The translations under genes were made by a program, and so were the position numbers. This document shows, one piece after another, positions 32,187 to 39,918 of a DNA stretch of 39,918 nucleotides. The notes beneath the pieces were generated by a model, which ran no database searches, had not been told where the DNA came from, and saw only the letters and a program-made list of their open reading frames with translations. This DNA comes from Bacteroidota bacterium (GTDB lineage: Bacteria > Bacteroidota > Ignavibacteria > Ignavibacteriales > Melioribacteraceae). The DNA is taken from assembly GCA_018818165.1 (NCBI GenBank), contig JAHISP010000075.1, positions 1-39,918 on the forward strand, in the 5' to 3' direction. Every line of letters starts with the position of its first letter. Positions within the stretch are counted from its first letter, which is position 1.

Positions 32187-33404
32187 TTATGATTCGAATA
32201 TTTCATTTATCGATTTTTTAATAATTTCAATTGCTTTATATAATTCCGCTTCAGTAATTACAAGAGGTGGAGCAAAACGAATTATGTGCTGATGTGTTGG
32301 TTTTGCAAGTAATCCATTTTCCGCCATTTTCACACAAACATCCCAAGCTTCTTTGCCATTAGCTGGTTTAATTACAATTGCGTTTAATAATCCCTTGCCT
32401 CTTACTAATTCTATCATTGGATTATTAAAGTTTGTCATTTCATGTCTAAAAATCTTTCCAAGTTTTTCGGCTTTTTCTGCAAGATTTTCCTCTTTAACCA
32501 CTTCTAATGCTGCAGTTGCAACTTTTGCAGCTAGTGGATTTCCACCAAAAGTAGAACCATGTTCGCCTGGCTTTATTACTAGCATTATTTCATCATCAGC
32601 TAATACTGCCGAAATTGGAATAACTCCACCAGAAAGAGCTTTTCCAAGAATTAAAATATCTGGGCGAACATTTTCATGATCGCAAGCAAGCATTTTTCCA
32701 GTACGTGCTATTCCTGTTTGAACTTCATCTGCAATAAATAAAACGTTACTTAACTTACATAAATCATATGCTTTTTTAAGATATCCTTCATCTGGAACAA
32801 AAACACCGGCTTCACCTTGAATTGGTTCTACTAAAAATCCCACAACATTTTTATCTTCTAACGCTTTTTCAAGAGCTGGAATATTATTATAAGGAATAAC
32901 TTCAAATCCTGGAGTGTAAGGACCAAATCCTTTGTAGGAATCGGGATCGGTTGACATTGAAATTATTGTAATTGTTCTTCCATGAAAATTACCTTCACAA
33001 ACAATAATTTTGGCTTGGTTTTCTGCAACACCTTTTTTGTCATATCCCCAGCGACGGGCTAATTTCAAGGCTGTTTCATCTGCCTCGGCACCCGAATTCA
33101 TTGGAAGAACTTTTTCATAACCAAAAAATTCAGTAATATATTTTTCGTAAGGACCTAATTTGTCATTAAAAAATGCGCGCGAAGTTAAAGTTAATGTTTT
33201 TGCCTGTTCAACTAAAGCATCAATTATTTTAGGATGACAATGACCTTGGTTTACGGCAGAATATGCTGATAAAAAATCAAAATATTTTTTGCCTTCAACA
33301 TCCCAAACAAATGCTCCCTCTCCTTTGTTTAACACAACAGGAAGTGGATGGTAATTATGTGCTCCGTATTTTTCCTCAAGCTCAATAAAGTTTTTTGATA
33401 ACAT
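32187..33404 (-). CDS. rocD: Ornithine--oxo-acid aminotransferase
   Basis: A 405-residue class III PLP aminotransferase. Visible features: [18 protein letters not shown] (102-119, phosphate cup), GNFHGRT (138-143), PLP-binding D226 in IADEVQTG and the Schiff-base lysine K255 in [10 protein letters not shown]. The [14 protein letters not shown] terminus and length are those of ornithine aminotransferase, which converts ornithine and 2-oxoglutarate to glutamate semialdehyde, linking arginine breakdown to proline and glutamate. Related aminotransferases for acetylornithine share the fold, but the N terminus favours ornithine. It is a single gene convergent with the MarR regulator. Confidence 0.92.
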   Translation of the reverse strand: MLSKNFIELEEKYGAHNYHPLPVVLNKGEGAFVWDVEGKKYFDFLSAYSAVNQGHCHPKIIDALVEQAKTLTLTSRAFFNDKLGPYEKYITEFFGYEKVLPMNSGAEADETALKLARRWGYDKKGVAENQAKIIVCEGNFHGRTITIISMSTDPDSYKGFGPYTPGFEVIPYNNIPALEKALEDKNVVGFLVEPIQGEAGVFVPDEGYLKKAYDLCKLSNVLFIADEVQTGIARTGKMLACDHENVRPDILILGKALSGGVIPISAVLADDEIMLVIKPGEHGSTFGGNPLAAKVATAALEVVKEENLAEKAEKLGKIFRHEMTNFNNPMIELVRGKGLLNAIVIKPANGKEAWDVCVKMAENGLLAKPTHQHIIRFAPPLVITEAELYKAIEIIKKSINEIFES

Positions 33405-33582
33405 AAAATCCTCAAATTATTTAATTTATTCTAATATTGTAAATTAGTGAATATTACTTTCACTTTCGAGCATAAATATTTAATAATCCATAGAATCTAT
33501 GAAATATTGATTGCAAACAAGTATATGAAGTCTTATTTTTACAATTATTAACTTATTAATTATTAAATATCAGGGAGTTGAA

Positions 33583-33960
33583 ATGAAAATAAACAAGTAT
33601 GAAGACATTTCACAAGTTGAAAAAGAAGCTAAAAAAGATTATATCGATAGACACTCAGCATTTGTTCATTGCGAAAAAAATGCTGTAAAAGGCGAAAAAT
33701 TTGCTGTAAAAGTTAAAGTTGGCGACCAATATTTACATCCAGATGATTTTGATCACTACATATCTTATGTTCAATTATGGGATGGTGAAACTTTCCTTGC
33801 TGAAGCTCACTTTACACCAGGTGTTTTAGGCAACGCGCCAGGTCAAGTTGAAGTTGATTTTTATATTGTTCCAACTAAAAAACTTAAATTAACTTCAATG
33901 GCTTATTGCACAAAACATGGTTTGTGGCAAAGTGACGAAGTTGTTGTTGAAGTTGCTTAA
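33583..33960 (+). CDS. Superoxide reductase (desulfoferrodoxin/neelaredoxin type)
   Basis: A 125-residue cytoplasmic protein with the iron site of superoxide reductase: ligands H24, H52, H58, C109 and H112, the last two in YCTKHGLW. The enzyme reduces superoxide to hydrogen peroxide without making oxygen and suits anaerobes or microaerophiles. It lacks the N-terminal desulforedoxin domain, so it is the single-iron form. The lysine next to the first ligand (EKH in many members) is replaced by Arg (DRH, R23), as in some known variants. A terminator follows at 33978-34028. GGGAG precedes the start. Confidence 0.92.
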   Translation: MKINKYEDISQVEKEAKKDYIDRHSAFVHCEKNAVKGEKFAVKVKVGDQYLHPDDFDHYISYVQLWDGETFLAEAHFTPGVLGNAPGQVEVDFYIVPTKKLKLTSMAYCTKHGLWQSDEVVVEVA

Positions 33961-33977
33961 TTAAATAATTCATTTTC

Positions 33978-34028
33978 AAAAAAAGAGACTTTTTAAAAAT
34001 TATGGTTTATTTAAAACGTCTCTTTTTT
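33978..34028 (+). terminator. Terminator after superoxide reductase
   Basis: AAAAAAGAGAC (33979-33989) pairs with GTCTCTTTTTT (34018-34028), an 11-bp stem with T-rich tail. Confidence 0.8.
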
Positions 34029-34106
34029 CTTTTTAAATGATAAATCTAAGGTTGTAGAAAAAGCAATTGTTGGTTATTTTTACATTCAAAAAAAGGTAAA
34101 TAAAAC

Positions 34107-34370
34107 ATGGCTACAAAAGCACCATCACCAGTAAAAAGTTTTCCAGAAAATTCAGTAGAGAAGAAAACTTACGGTTTAATTGAATCACTTAAAGAATTTA
34201 TGCCAATTGATAATGATAGAAATCGTTTAGGCTATGGTTTAGTAAAGTATTTAGGCGGCGAAGGTGATGCTCCTGAAATATTACTTAAGTCTGCAAAAAT
34301 TAGAATTGTAGGAATTGAGTATTCTGAATTAGCCAAGAAGTTAGCTGATGGATTAAAAGAGATTAAATAA
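34107..34370 (+). CDS. Small protein of unknown function
   Basis: An 87-residue protein, hydrophilic, without signal peptide or membrane segment. It begins MATKAPSPVKSF and has a compact C-terminal part (LLKSAKIRIVGIEYSELAKK). I do not recognise the family. A start with AAAAAGG upstream and codon use like the neighbours support that it is real. It lies between superoxide reductase and fbp, but separated from both by terminator-like hairpins, so it has its own unit. Confidence 0.7.
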   Translation: MATKAPSPVKSFPENSVEKKTYGLIESLKEFMPIDNDRNRLGYGLVKYLGGEGDAPEILLKSAKIRIVGIEYSELAKKLADGLKEIK

Positions 34371-34516
34371 CTAAATAGCTAATTAGTAAAATTTCAAAAG
34401 AGTTTGTATTGCATTTTTCGTTTATGATTAATTACCTAACAAATTACAATTGATGAGACTAATTACCACTCACCATTTTTTCAAATTGTGTTACAAAATT
34501 ATAATTGTTTAAGTAC

Positions 34517-34563
34517 ATATTCATTTACTAGTGCTATTTAAAATTATCTTAGTAAATGAATAT
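34517..34563. terminator. Inverted repeat between the small gene and fbp
   Basis: ATATTCATTTACTA (34517-34530) pairs perfectly (14 bp) with TAGTAAATGAATAT (34550-34563) around 19 bases; TTTT follows. It can serve the small gene on the plus strand and fbp on the minus strand. AT-rich, so weaker than the others. Confidence 0.5.
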
Positions 34564-34584
34564 TTTTCATGTTTTAATAATGGA

Positions 34585-35598
34585 TTATATTTCTTCTTCA
34601 CTAATAAATTTTTCAACCATATCAACAGCTTCTTTGCTGCCAATATATATTGGAACACGTTGATGTAAACTTGTTGGTTTTAAATCCAAAATTTTATTTC
34701 CACGACCATCAATTGCACGTCCCCCAGCTTGTTCAATTAAAAAAGCCATGGGATTGCATTCATAAAGCAATCGTAATTTTCCGTTAGGATTTCTTCTATC
34801 ATCTGGATAAATAAAAATACCGCCATATAGCAAATTGCGATGAATATCTGCGACCATTGAACCAATATAGCGTGCTGAGTATGGCTCACGTCCTCTATCA
34901 TCAGCATCCTGTAAATATTTAATGTACTTTTTTAATCCAGGGCGCCAGTATTTATAATTGCCTTCGTTTATGCTATAAATTTTTGCTTTCGTTGGAATTT
35001 TAATATCTTTATGAGAAAGTAAAAATTCACCGAACGCTGGGTCTAGCGTAAATCCGTGAACTCCATCTCCAGCAGTATAAACCATTATTGTACTTGAACC
35101 ATATACAATATATCCAGCAACAACTTGCATATGCCCTGGTTGCAGGCAATCCGAAATAGTTCCTGGTGTTCCATCTGGTGAAATTCTTTTATAAATTGAA
35201 AATATTGTTCCAACAGAAACATTTGCATCAATATTAGATGAGCCGTCAAGAGGGTCAAAAAGTAAAACGTATTTTCCTAAATGATGCCGTTCGGGAATAC
35301 GGATAATGCCTTCTTCTTCTTCCGAAGCCATAACAGCTAAATGCCCACCGTGGTTCATGGCGTGAATCATCATTTCGTTCGAAAAAATGTCAAGTTTTTT
35401 AACCTTCTCTCCATGAATATTATGATCTCCTGTATAACCAAGTATATCCACAAGTCCAGCTTTGTTTACTTCAAGTGAAATTACTTTTGCAGCAAGCGAT
35501 AAATCAGAAAGTAGTGCAGATAATTCTCCAGTAGCTTTGGGGTGTTTTTTTTCAGCTTCTAAAATAAAACGTTGGATAGTCATAAAACTGTTTGACAT
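34585..35598 (-). CDS. fbp: Fructose-1,6-bisphosphatase, class I
   Basis: A 337-residue enzyme of gluconeogenesis that removes phosphate from fructose-1,6-bisphosphate. The metal and substrate sites are plain: ASEEEE (91-96) and FDPLDGSSNID (114-124). Further on are GSMVADIHRNLLYGG (substrate binding) and LYECNPMAFLIEQAGG (about 280-300, metal-binding Glu). Length and order match class I enzymes. It is a single-gene unit on the minus strand, with a possible terminator at 34517-34563. Confidence 0.95.
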   Translation of the reverse strand: MSNSFMTIQRFILEAEKKHPKATGELSALLSDLSLAAKVISLEVNKAGLVDILGYTGDHNIHGEKVKKLDIFSNEMMIHAMNHGGHLAVMASEEEEGIIRIPERHHLGKYVLLFDPLDGSSNIDANVSVGTIFSIYKRISPDGTPGTISDCLQPGHMQVVAGYIVYGSSTIMVYTAGDGVHGFTLDPAFGEFLLSHKDIKIPTKAKIYSINEGNYKYWRPGLKKYIKYLQDADDRGREPYSARYIGSMVADIHRNLLYGGIFIYPDDRRNPNGKLRLLYECNPMAFLIEQAGGRAIDGRGNKILDLKPTSLHQRVPIYIGSKEAVDMVEKFISEEEI

Positions 35599-36030
35599 GT
35601 CTCACTCCGAAAAATTTAGCAAATAAATTCACGAATGTATTAGCATTGCTGTATAATACAACTAAAATTTGCAAACTTCAAAAGTTAAATTAAAGATATA
35701 GTAAATTTATTATGCAAAGAACAATTATTACCTCAAAAATAAACCACTATGGACTACAAGTTCATAGTTTTGGTTACGAATACTTCGCACAGCTCAGTAA
35801 CTGTAATATTAGTTTTGAAAGACCAAACGACAAGCCACAAAAATCAAATAATATCCAAATTTCAATTTCTATTATCCAAACTTTTTCTTTTTATGCATGA
35901 TTCATTCAAAAATAATGAGTATGGATTTTTGCTATTTGTTTGAAATTTATCTTTTGTCGTTTGAATTTTTAGAAGCTAAAGCGAGATGCACTTAAGTATT
36001 TAGTTTTAACTCATGAGACTAATAAAAAAT
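35599..36030. other. Non-coding stretch with a MITE-like inverted repeat
   Basis: I see no supported gene. Two short open frames of about 60 codons (35712 and 35749) overlap in different frames, have no family motif, and run into the inverted repeat. The main content is the element at 35824-35963. Confidence 0.55.
35824..35963. repeat. MITE-like element with 10-bp terminal inverted repeats
   Basis: CAAACGACAA (35824-35833) and TTGTCGTTTG (35954-35963) are exact inverted repeats bounding about 140 bases. Inside, CAAATTTCAA-like and TTTGAAATTT-like stretches pair imperfectly, so the whole region can fold as one long hairpin. The layout suits a small non-autonomous insertion, perhaps moved by a transposase elsewhere. 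Confidence 0.5.
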
Positions 36031-37824
36031 CTATTTCAATTCTTGGTCCTTGTATTGCAATTGGTACAGCTTAAAATAGATTCCCTTTTTGGTCAATAAT
36101 TGTTGATGAGTGCCAACTTCTTTTATTTCGCCTTTATGCAAAACAATAATTTTGTCCGAATTTTGAATTGTTGACAAACGATGAGCAATAACAATTGAGG
36201 TTCTGCCGACCAATAATTTTTTAATTGCATTTTGAATTAACATTTCTGTTTCTGTATCCACGCTGGATGTTGCTTCATCTAAAATTAAAATTCGTGGATT
36301 AAAAACCAATGCACGTGCAAATGATACAAGCTGTTTCTGTCCAACGCTTAAAGTTGCACCTTTTTCTTTTACTTCCTCGTCATATTGATTTGGAAGTTTT
36401 GAAATAAAACTATCTGCACCAACTATTTTAGCAGCTTCAATAATTTGCTCTTTAGTAATGGATTCATCACCAAGATTTATATTTGACGAAATTGTTCCCG
36501 AAAACAAAAAGACATCCTGCAACACAATTGAAATTTGATTTCTTAAATCTGATTTGGAAATTTCTCGCAAGTCAATTCCATCCACCAGAATATTTCCCCT
36601 ATTAATATCATAAAATCTATTTAACAAATTAATTATGCTCGATTTTCCAGCGCCTGTTGCTCCAACAATTGCAACCGTTTCTCCAGCATTAACGCTAAAC
36701 GAAATATCCTTTAGCACATAATCGTCACTGTTATAAGCAAACCAAACATTTTTAAAATCAACATTTCCCCTAAAGTTATATAATGCTTTTGGTACTTCTG
36801 GATCTTGAATCATTGTGTTATTGTCCAACAATTTAAAAATCCTTTCGGATGAAGCCATTGCAGTTTGCATAATGTTATATTTTTCAGATAAATCGCGAAT
36901 TGGACGGAAAAACATTTCGGTATATTGAATAAAAGCAAAAAGGACTCCAATTGTCATTGTACCTTGAATTATGTTTCCACCACCGTACCAGATTATTAAT
37001 GCAACCGCTGCCGAACTAAGTATTTCAACAATTGGGTAAAACACAGCATAATAGAAAATGGAATTTATATTGGATTTTTTATGCGCTTCGTTTATTTCTG
37101 AAAATATTTCTTTTTCTTTTTTCTCTTTTGAAAATAGTTGAATTATGCTCATTCCCGTAATGTGTTCTTGAGTATATGAGTTTAAGCGAGCAAGGTGGAA
37201 ACGAACATCTCTATATGCCTCGCGAACTTTTTTTCTAAAAAGAAAGGTTGCATAAATTAGAATTGGCAGAACCGATAACGAAACAAGAGTCAATTCCCAT
37301 TCCATTGCAAACATGAAAATTAAAATCCAAACAATTTGAAAGACATCACTAAAAATCATTACAATTCCAGAAGAAAATAATTCTTCAAGTGATTCAACAT
37401 CATTTGTAACACGTGTAACTATTCGTCCAATTGGTGTTTTATCAAAATATTTTAATGACAATTTTTGAACATGGGCAAATAATTTAACACGTAAATCATA
37501 AATAATATTTTGCCCCATTAATTGTGTATAGTATGTAAGAAAATATTGGATGACAGCTTGAAACATTAGTGCAGCAAATAGAACAACAGAAATAGTTATT
37601 AGTCCTTTGTAATTGCTGTTTACTATGTAATCATCAATAGCAACTTTTATTAATAACGGACGTATTGCTAACAACGCTGCAACAACAATATTAATAATTA
37701 TTGCAAGCACAACATATTTTTTATATGGCTTTACAAAACTCAACAAACGCTTCATCAATTTTGAATCGTATGCTTTACCTAGTATTTCATCTTCTACATT
37801 TAAATCGGCCATAACTTTTAACAA
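36031..37824 (-). CDS. ABC exporter half-transporter (canonical ATP site)
   Basis: A 597-residue protein with six predicted membrane helices (about 35-310) followed by an ATPase domain: Walker A GATGAGKS (388-395), Q-loop Q436, signature LSVGQ (492-496), Walker B ILILDE with catalytic E517, and switch H548. It belongs to type IV ABC exporters (MdlB/YheH-like). The partner upstream (37957-39705) has a degenerate Walker B, so the two likely form a heterodimer like MdlAB or BmrCD. They are transcribed in the same direction with 132 bases between them. An alternative start is M5 (37812); M1 lies in a short basic leader. Confidence 0.88.
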   Translation of the reverse strand: MLKVMADLNVEDEILGKAYDSKLMKRLLSFVKPYKKYVVLAIIINIVVAALLAIRPLLIKVAIDDYIVNSNYKGLITISVVLFAALMFQAVIQYFLTYYTQLMGQNIIYDLRVKLFAHVQKLSLKYFDKTPIGRIVTRVTNDVESLEELFSSGIVMIFSDVFQIVWILIFMFAMEWELTLVSLSVLPILIYATFLFRKKVREAYRDVRFHLARLNSYTQEHITGMSIIQLFSKEKKEKEIFSEINEAHKKSNINSIFYYAVFYPIVEILSSAAVALIIWYGGGNIIQGTMTIGVLFAFIQYTEMFFRPIRDLSEKYNIMQTAMASSERIFKLLDNNTMIQDPEVPKALYNFRGNVDFKNVWFAYNSDDYVLKDISFSVNAGETVAIVGATGAGKSSIINLLNRFYDINRGNILVDGIDLREISKSDLRNQISIVLQDVFLFSGTISSNINLGDESITKEQIIEAAKIVGADSFISKLPNQYDEEVKEKGATLSVGQKQLVSFARALVFNPRILILDEATSSVDTETEMLIQNAIKKLLVGRTSIVIAHRLSTIQNSDKIIVLHKGEIKEVGTHQQLLTKKGIYFKLYQLQYKDQELK

Positions 37825-37956
37825 CCAATCTTATAATTATTTGCAGTAATATTAATGCCAAGAGCCAATAACCCCAAATGACACGAAGCTAATAACAAAT
37901 TATATTTGTAACGATAGTTTATTTTGTTTTTTTTATGTTTTTTATTCAATAGCATT

Positions 37957-39705
37957 TTACAATTCTCTCTCCAACTCTTCTTCCAACAATTGTTTGAAAT
38001 GGATATCATAATAAATTTCACTCATTTCTAGCAGCTCTTCGTGTGTGCCCTGTTCCTTAATTATTCCATTATCAAGCACAATAATATTGTCAGCATCTTT
38101 CACAGTTGAAATTCTGTGGCTAATTATTATACTTGTTCTATCCTTCATAAATTCTTTTAACTTAACTAAAATTTCTTCTTCCGTTTTTGTGTCAACTGCC
38201 GAAAAGCTATCATCAAGTATAAGTATTTTGGGGTTTATTGCTAACGCCCGCGCAAGACAAGTTCTTTGCTTCTGTCCCCCAGAAAGTGTAATTCCTCGTT
38301 CTCCTAAAATAGTTTCAAACTTTTTAGGAAAATTGTTAACATCTTTTGTTAATTGGGCTATCTCCGCAACTTTGTGCAGCATTATTTCATCTGTTTTTTC
38401 TATGCCGTAAAGTATATTGTTTTGCAAAGTATCGGAAAAAAGAAAAGTTTCCTGCGGAACCATTCCCACATTTTCTCTTAAAACATTTAATGGAATTGAC
38501 TTAATATTTTTTCCATCAATAAAAATATTTCCGGCTGTAACATCAAACAATCTTGAAACCAAATTAACAAAACTTGTTTTTCCAACTCCGGTATGACCAA
38601 CAATTGCAAGTGTTGAGCCTTGTGGAACTATGAGCGAAATATTATTTAAGACTTCCGGCAAATTATCTCGATACTTGAATGAAACATTTTCAAATTTAAT
38701 TGTGCCCTTTATTTCTGTAATTGAATTATCCGTTTCAGCATTTTCCTTAATTTCAATATCTTCACTATAAATTGTTTGTAATCGTTTAAGACTAGCATCA
38801 GCTTGTTGAATAATATTTGCAACCCATCCAAAAGCAATTGTTGGCCATATTAGTAATCCAAGATAAAACATGAATGCGGCAATATCGCCCAAAGTTAGTT
38901 TGCCATCAATTATCATATTTCCACCAATTAAAATTAGTAGAATAATTGATGTACCCGTAATTAAAAATAGAAGAGGTGTAAACAGTGCTTGTATTTTTAT
39001 TTTATCCATATTTCGTTTACGATATTCCGAACTCTCTTTTGCAAATTTTTCAATTTCAAAAGCTTCACGAACGTATGATTTAATTATTCTAATTCCAGAA
39101 AAATTTTCTTGCGCCATTGTTGTTATATCAGAAAACTTCTCTTGAATTAGCGTAAACTTCTTATGAATTTTTTTACTTAATTTATAAACAAAGTATGATA
39201 AAATTGGAAGTGGAATTAATGTATAAACTGTTAAAATTGGACTAATTGAAAGCATAATTGCTATAACAATAATAAATTTTATTGCCGTATCTATCGAATA
39301 CATTACAGCGGGACCAACATACATTCGCACAGCACCAATATCGTTTGTTGCATGAGCCATAATATTTCCAGTTGATGTATTTTGGAAATAACGATGTGAT
39401 AGTTTTAGCAAGTGCACCCAAAAATCTTGACGAATATCAAATTCAATTTTACGCGAAACCACAATAATTGTTTGGCGAATCATGTATCTAAAAAATCCAC
39501 TTACAACTGCGAGCACAAAAATTATTATTGCATAATTAATAATTAAATCTATACTTGGATTATTTTTAAAAGTATCTATGCTATCTTTTAATACTAAAGG
39601 TATGTAGACTTGTGTTAAATCCGATATTAGAATAAAGAGAATTCCAAGAGATAATTTCCCTTTATTTCTTTTGAAATACTTATTAAGTGTTAATAATCTT
39701 GTCAT
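37957..39705 (-). CDS. ABC exporter half-transporter (degenerate ATP site)
   Basis: A 582-residue protein with membrane helices at about 18-300 and an ATPase domain: Walker A GHTGVGKT (370-377), Q-loop Q418, signature LSGGQ (474-478), Walker B ILILDD with Asp499 in place of the catalytic Glu, and H530. The Glu-to-Asp change at this place is a hallmark of one subunit of heterodimeric exporters such as MdlA or YheI, which hydrolyse at only one site. It is the first gene of the pair. The substrate (drug, lipid or peptide) cannot be told from sequence. Confidence 0.88.
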   Translation of the reverse strand: MTRLLTLNKYFKRNKGKLSLGILFILISDLTQVYIPLVLKDSIDTFKNNPSIDLIINYAIIIFVLAVVSGFFRYMIRQTIIVVSRKIEFDIRQDFWVHLLKLSHRYFQNTSTGNIMAHATNDIGAVRMYVGPAVMYSIDTAIKFIIVIAIMLSISPILTVYTLIPLPILSYFVYKLSKKIHKKFTLIQEKFSDITTMAQENFSGIRIIKSYVREAFEIEKFAKESSEYRKRNMDKIKIQALFTPLLFLITGTSIILLILIGGNMIIDGKLTLGDIAAFMFYLGLLIWPTIAFGWVANIIQQADASLKRLQTIYSEDIEIKENAETDNSITEIKGTIKFENVSFKYRDNLPEVLNNISLIVPQGSTLAIVGHTGVGKTSFVNLVSRLFDVTAGNIFIDGKNIKSIPLNVLRENVGMVPQETFLFSDTLQNNILYGIEKTDEIMLHKVAEIAQLTKDVNNFPKKFETILGERGITLSGGQKQRTCLARALAINPKILILDDSFSAVDTKTEEEILVKLKEFMKDRTSIIISHRISTVKDADNIIVLDNGIIKEQGTHEELLEMSEIYYDIHFKQLLEEELEREL

Positions 39706-39799
39706 AAATCTTTCTAAAAAATATTATATTCAAAGATAACAAAAAATAATATGGGAATTGGATAGGAGGTGTGTTATGGCTACATATTATTTTGATGTG

Positions 39800-39918
39800 C
39801 TAGGCATAATAATTAGCCAATCTAAAAAAGAAAAAATCTTTATCTCTAGTACCATTATTTGAAGAAATAAATTTCTGTATTTTACTATTTAGTCCTTCAG
39901 CTAAAGCATTCGTTGCAC
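39800..39918 (-). CDS. ISL3-like transposase, C-terminal end (cut by window edge)
   Basis: On the minus strand an open frame enters from the right edge and ends with TAG (39800-39802). The visible 38 residues, ATNALAEGLNSKIQ with later RDKDFFFFRLANYY, match the C-terminal NAxAEGxNxKIxxI segment with the catalytic Glu of ISL3/IS204-type transposases. The six-T runs in FFFF are in frame, so there is no frameshift. Whether the rest of the element is intact lies beyond the window. Confidence 0.65.
   Translation of the reverse strand, partial: ATNALAEGLNSKIQKFISSNNGTRDKDFFFFRLANYYA

Noticed and set aside
35712-35943. Two ~60-codon frames beside fbp
   Set aside because: They overlap in different frames, have no similarity pattern, and enter the inverted-repeat element.

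Overview
The window looks like chromosomal DNA from an AT-rich bacterium of the Bacteroidota/Chlorobiota/Ignavibacteriota group, most likely an Ignavibacteria-type organism. The evidence is a Por/T9SS-type C-terminal sorting domain (motif QNYPNPF), the long three-domain IspG typical of that group, a BNR/VPS10-like secreted propeller, several genes without a clear Shine-Dalgarno, and very low GC in spacers. The lineage is an inference from protein style, not a search result.

Left part (1-9783), accessory: an IS630-type transposase tail, then a segment bounded by an 18-bp direct repeat. One copy (9695-9712) is the 3' end of an intact tRNA-Ser(UGA) gene; the other (535-552) is a free-standing tRNA 3' end with its own terminator. 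This is the footprint of site-specific integration into a tRNA gene. The ~9.1 kb segment holds a secreted 14-repeat FG-GAP protein, a HipBA toxin-antitoxin pair, a broken integrase-core transposase, and a 787-aa protein joining two TIR/deoxyribosyltransferase-like domains to a P-loop ATPase, a candidate defence protein. No integrase is visible.

Central part (9877-26578), mostly core: a large secreted BNR-repeat protein, ispG divergent from dnaG, a GH13 amylase-like gene coupled to dnaG, a secreted basic protein, an AspT/YidE-type transporter, and a three-gene secreted operon (beta-lactamase-like serine hydrolase, GH9-CE4 fusion, alpha/beta hydrolase) pointing to polysaccharide or cell-wall work outside the cytoplasm.

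Accessory part two (26568-31391): 7-bp and ~42-bp tandem repeats, a Phd/YefM-ParE toxin-antitoxin module with an 18-bp perfect palindromic operator, then an integron-type array. Three cassettes, each with one plus-strand gene, are each followed by a ~184-bp attC-like site whose outer arms pair with unpaired extra bases. Each cassette's 5' end is complementary to its own attC R'' box, as expected if it excises as a circle. No integron integrase is present, so this is a CALIN-like array or the distal part of a larger one. A lipoprotein gene and a truncated ABC ATPase gene follow.

Right part (31656-39918), mostly core: MarR regulator with an inverted-repeat operator, ornithine aminotransferase (rocD), superoxide reductase, a small unknown protein, class I fructose-1,6-bisphosphatase, a MITE-like inverted repeat, a heterodimeric ABC exporter pair with one degenerate ATP site, and the C-terminal end of an ISL3-like transposase at the window edge.
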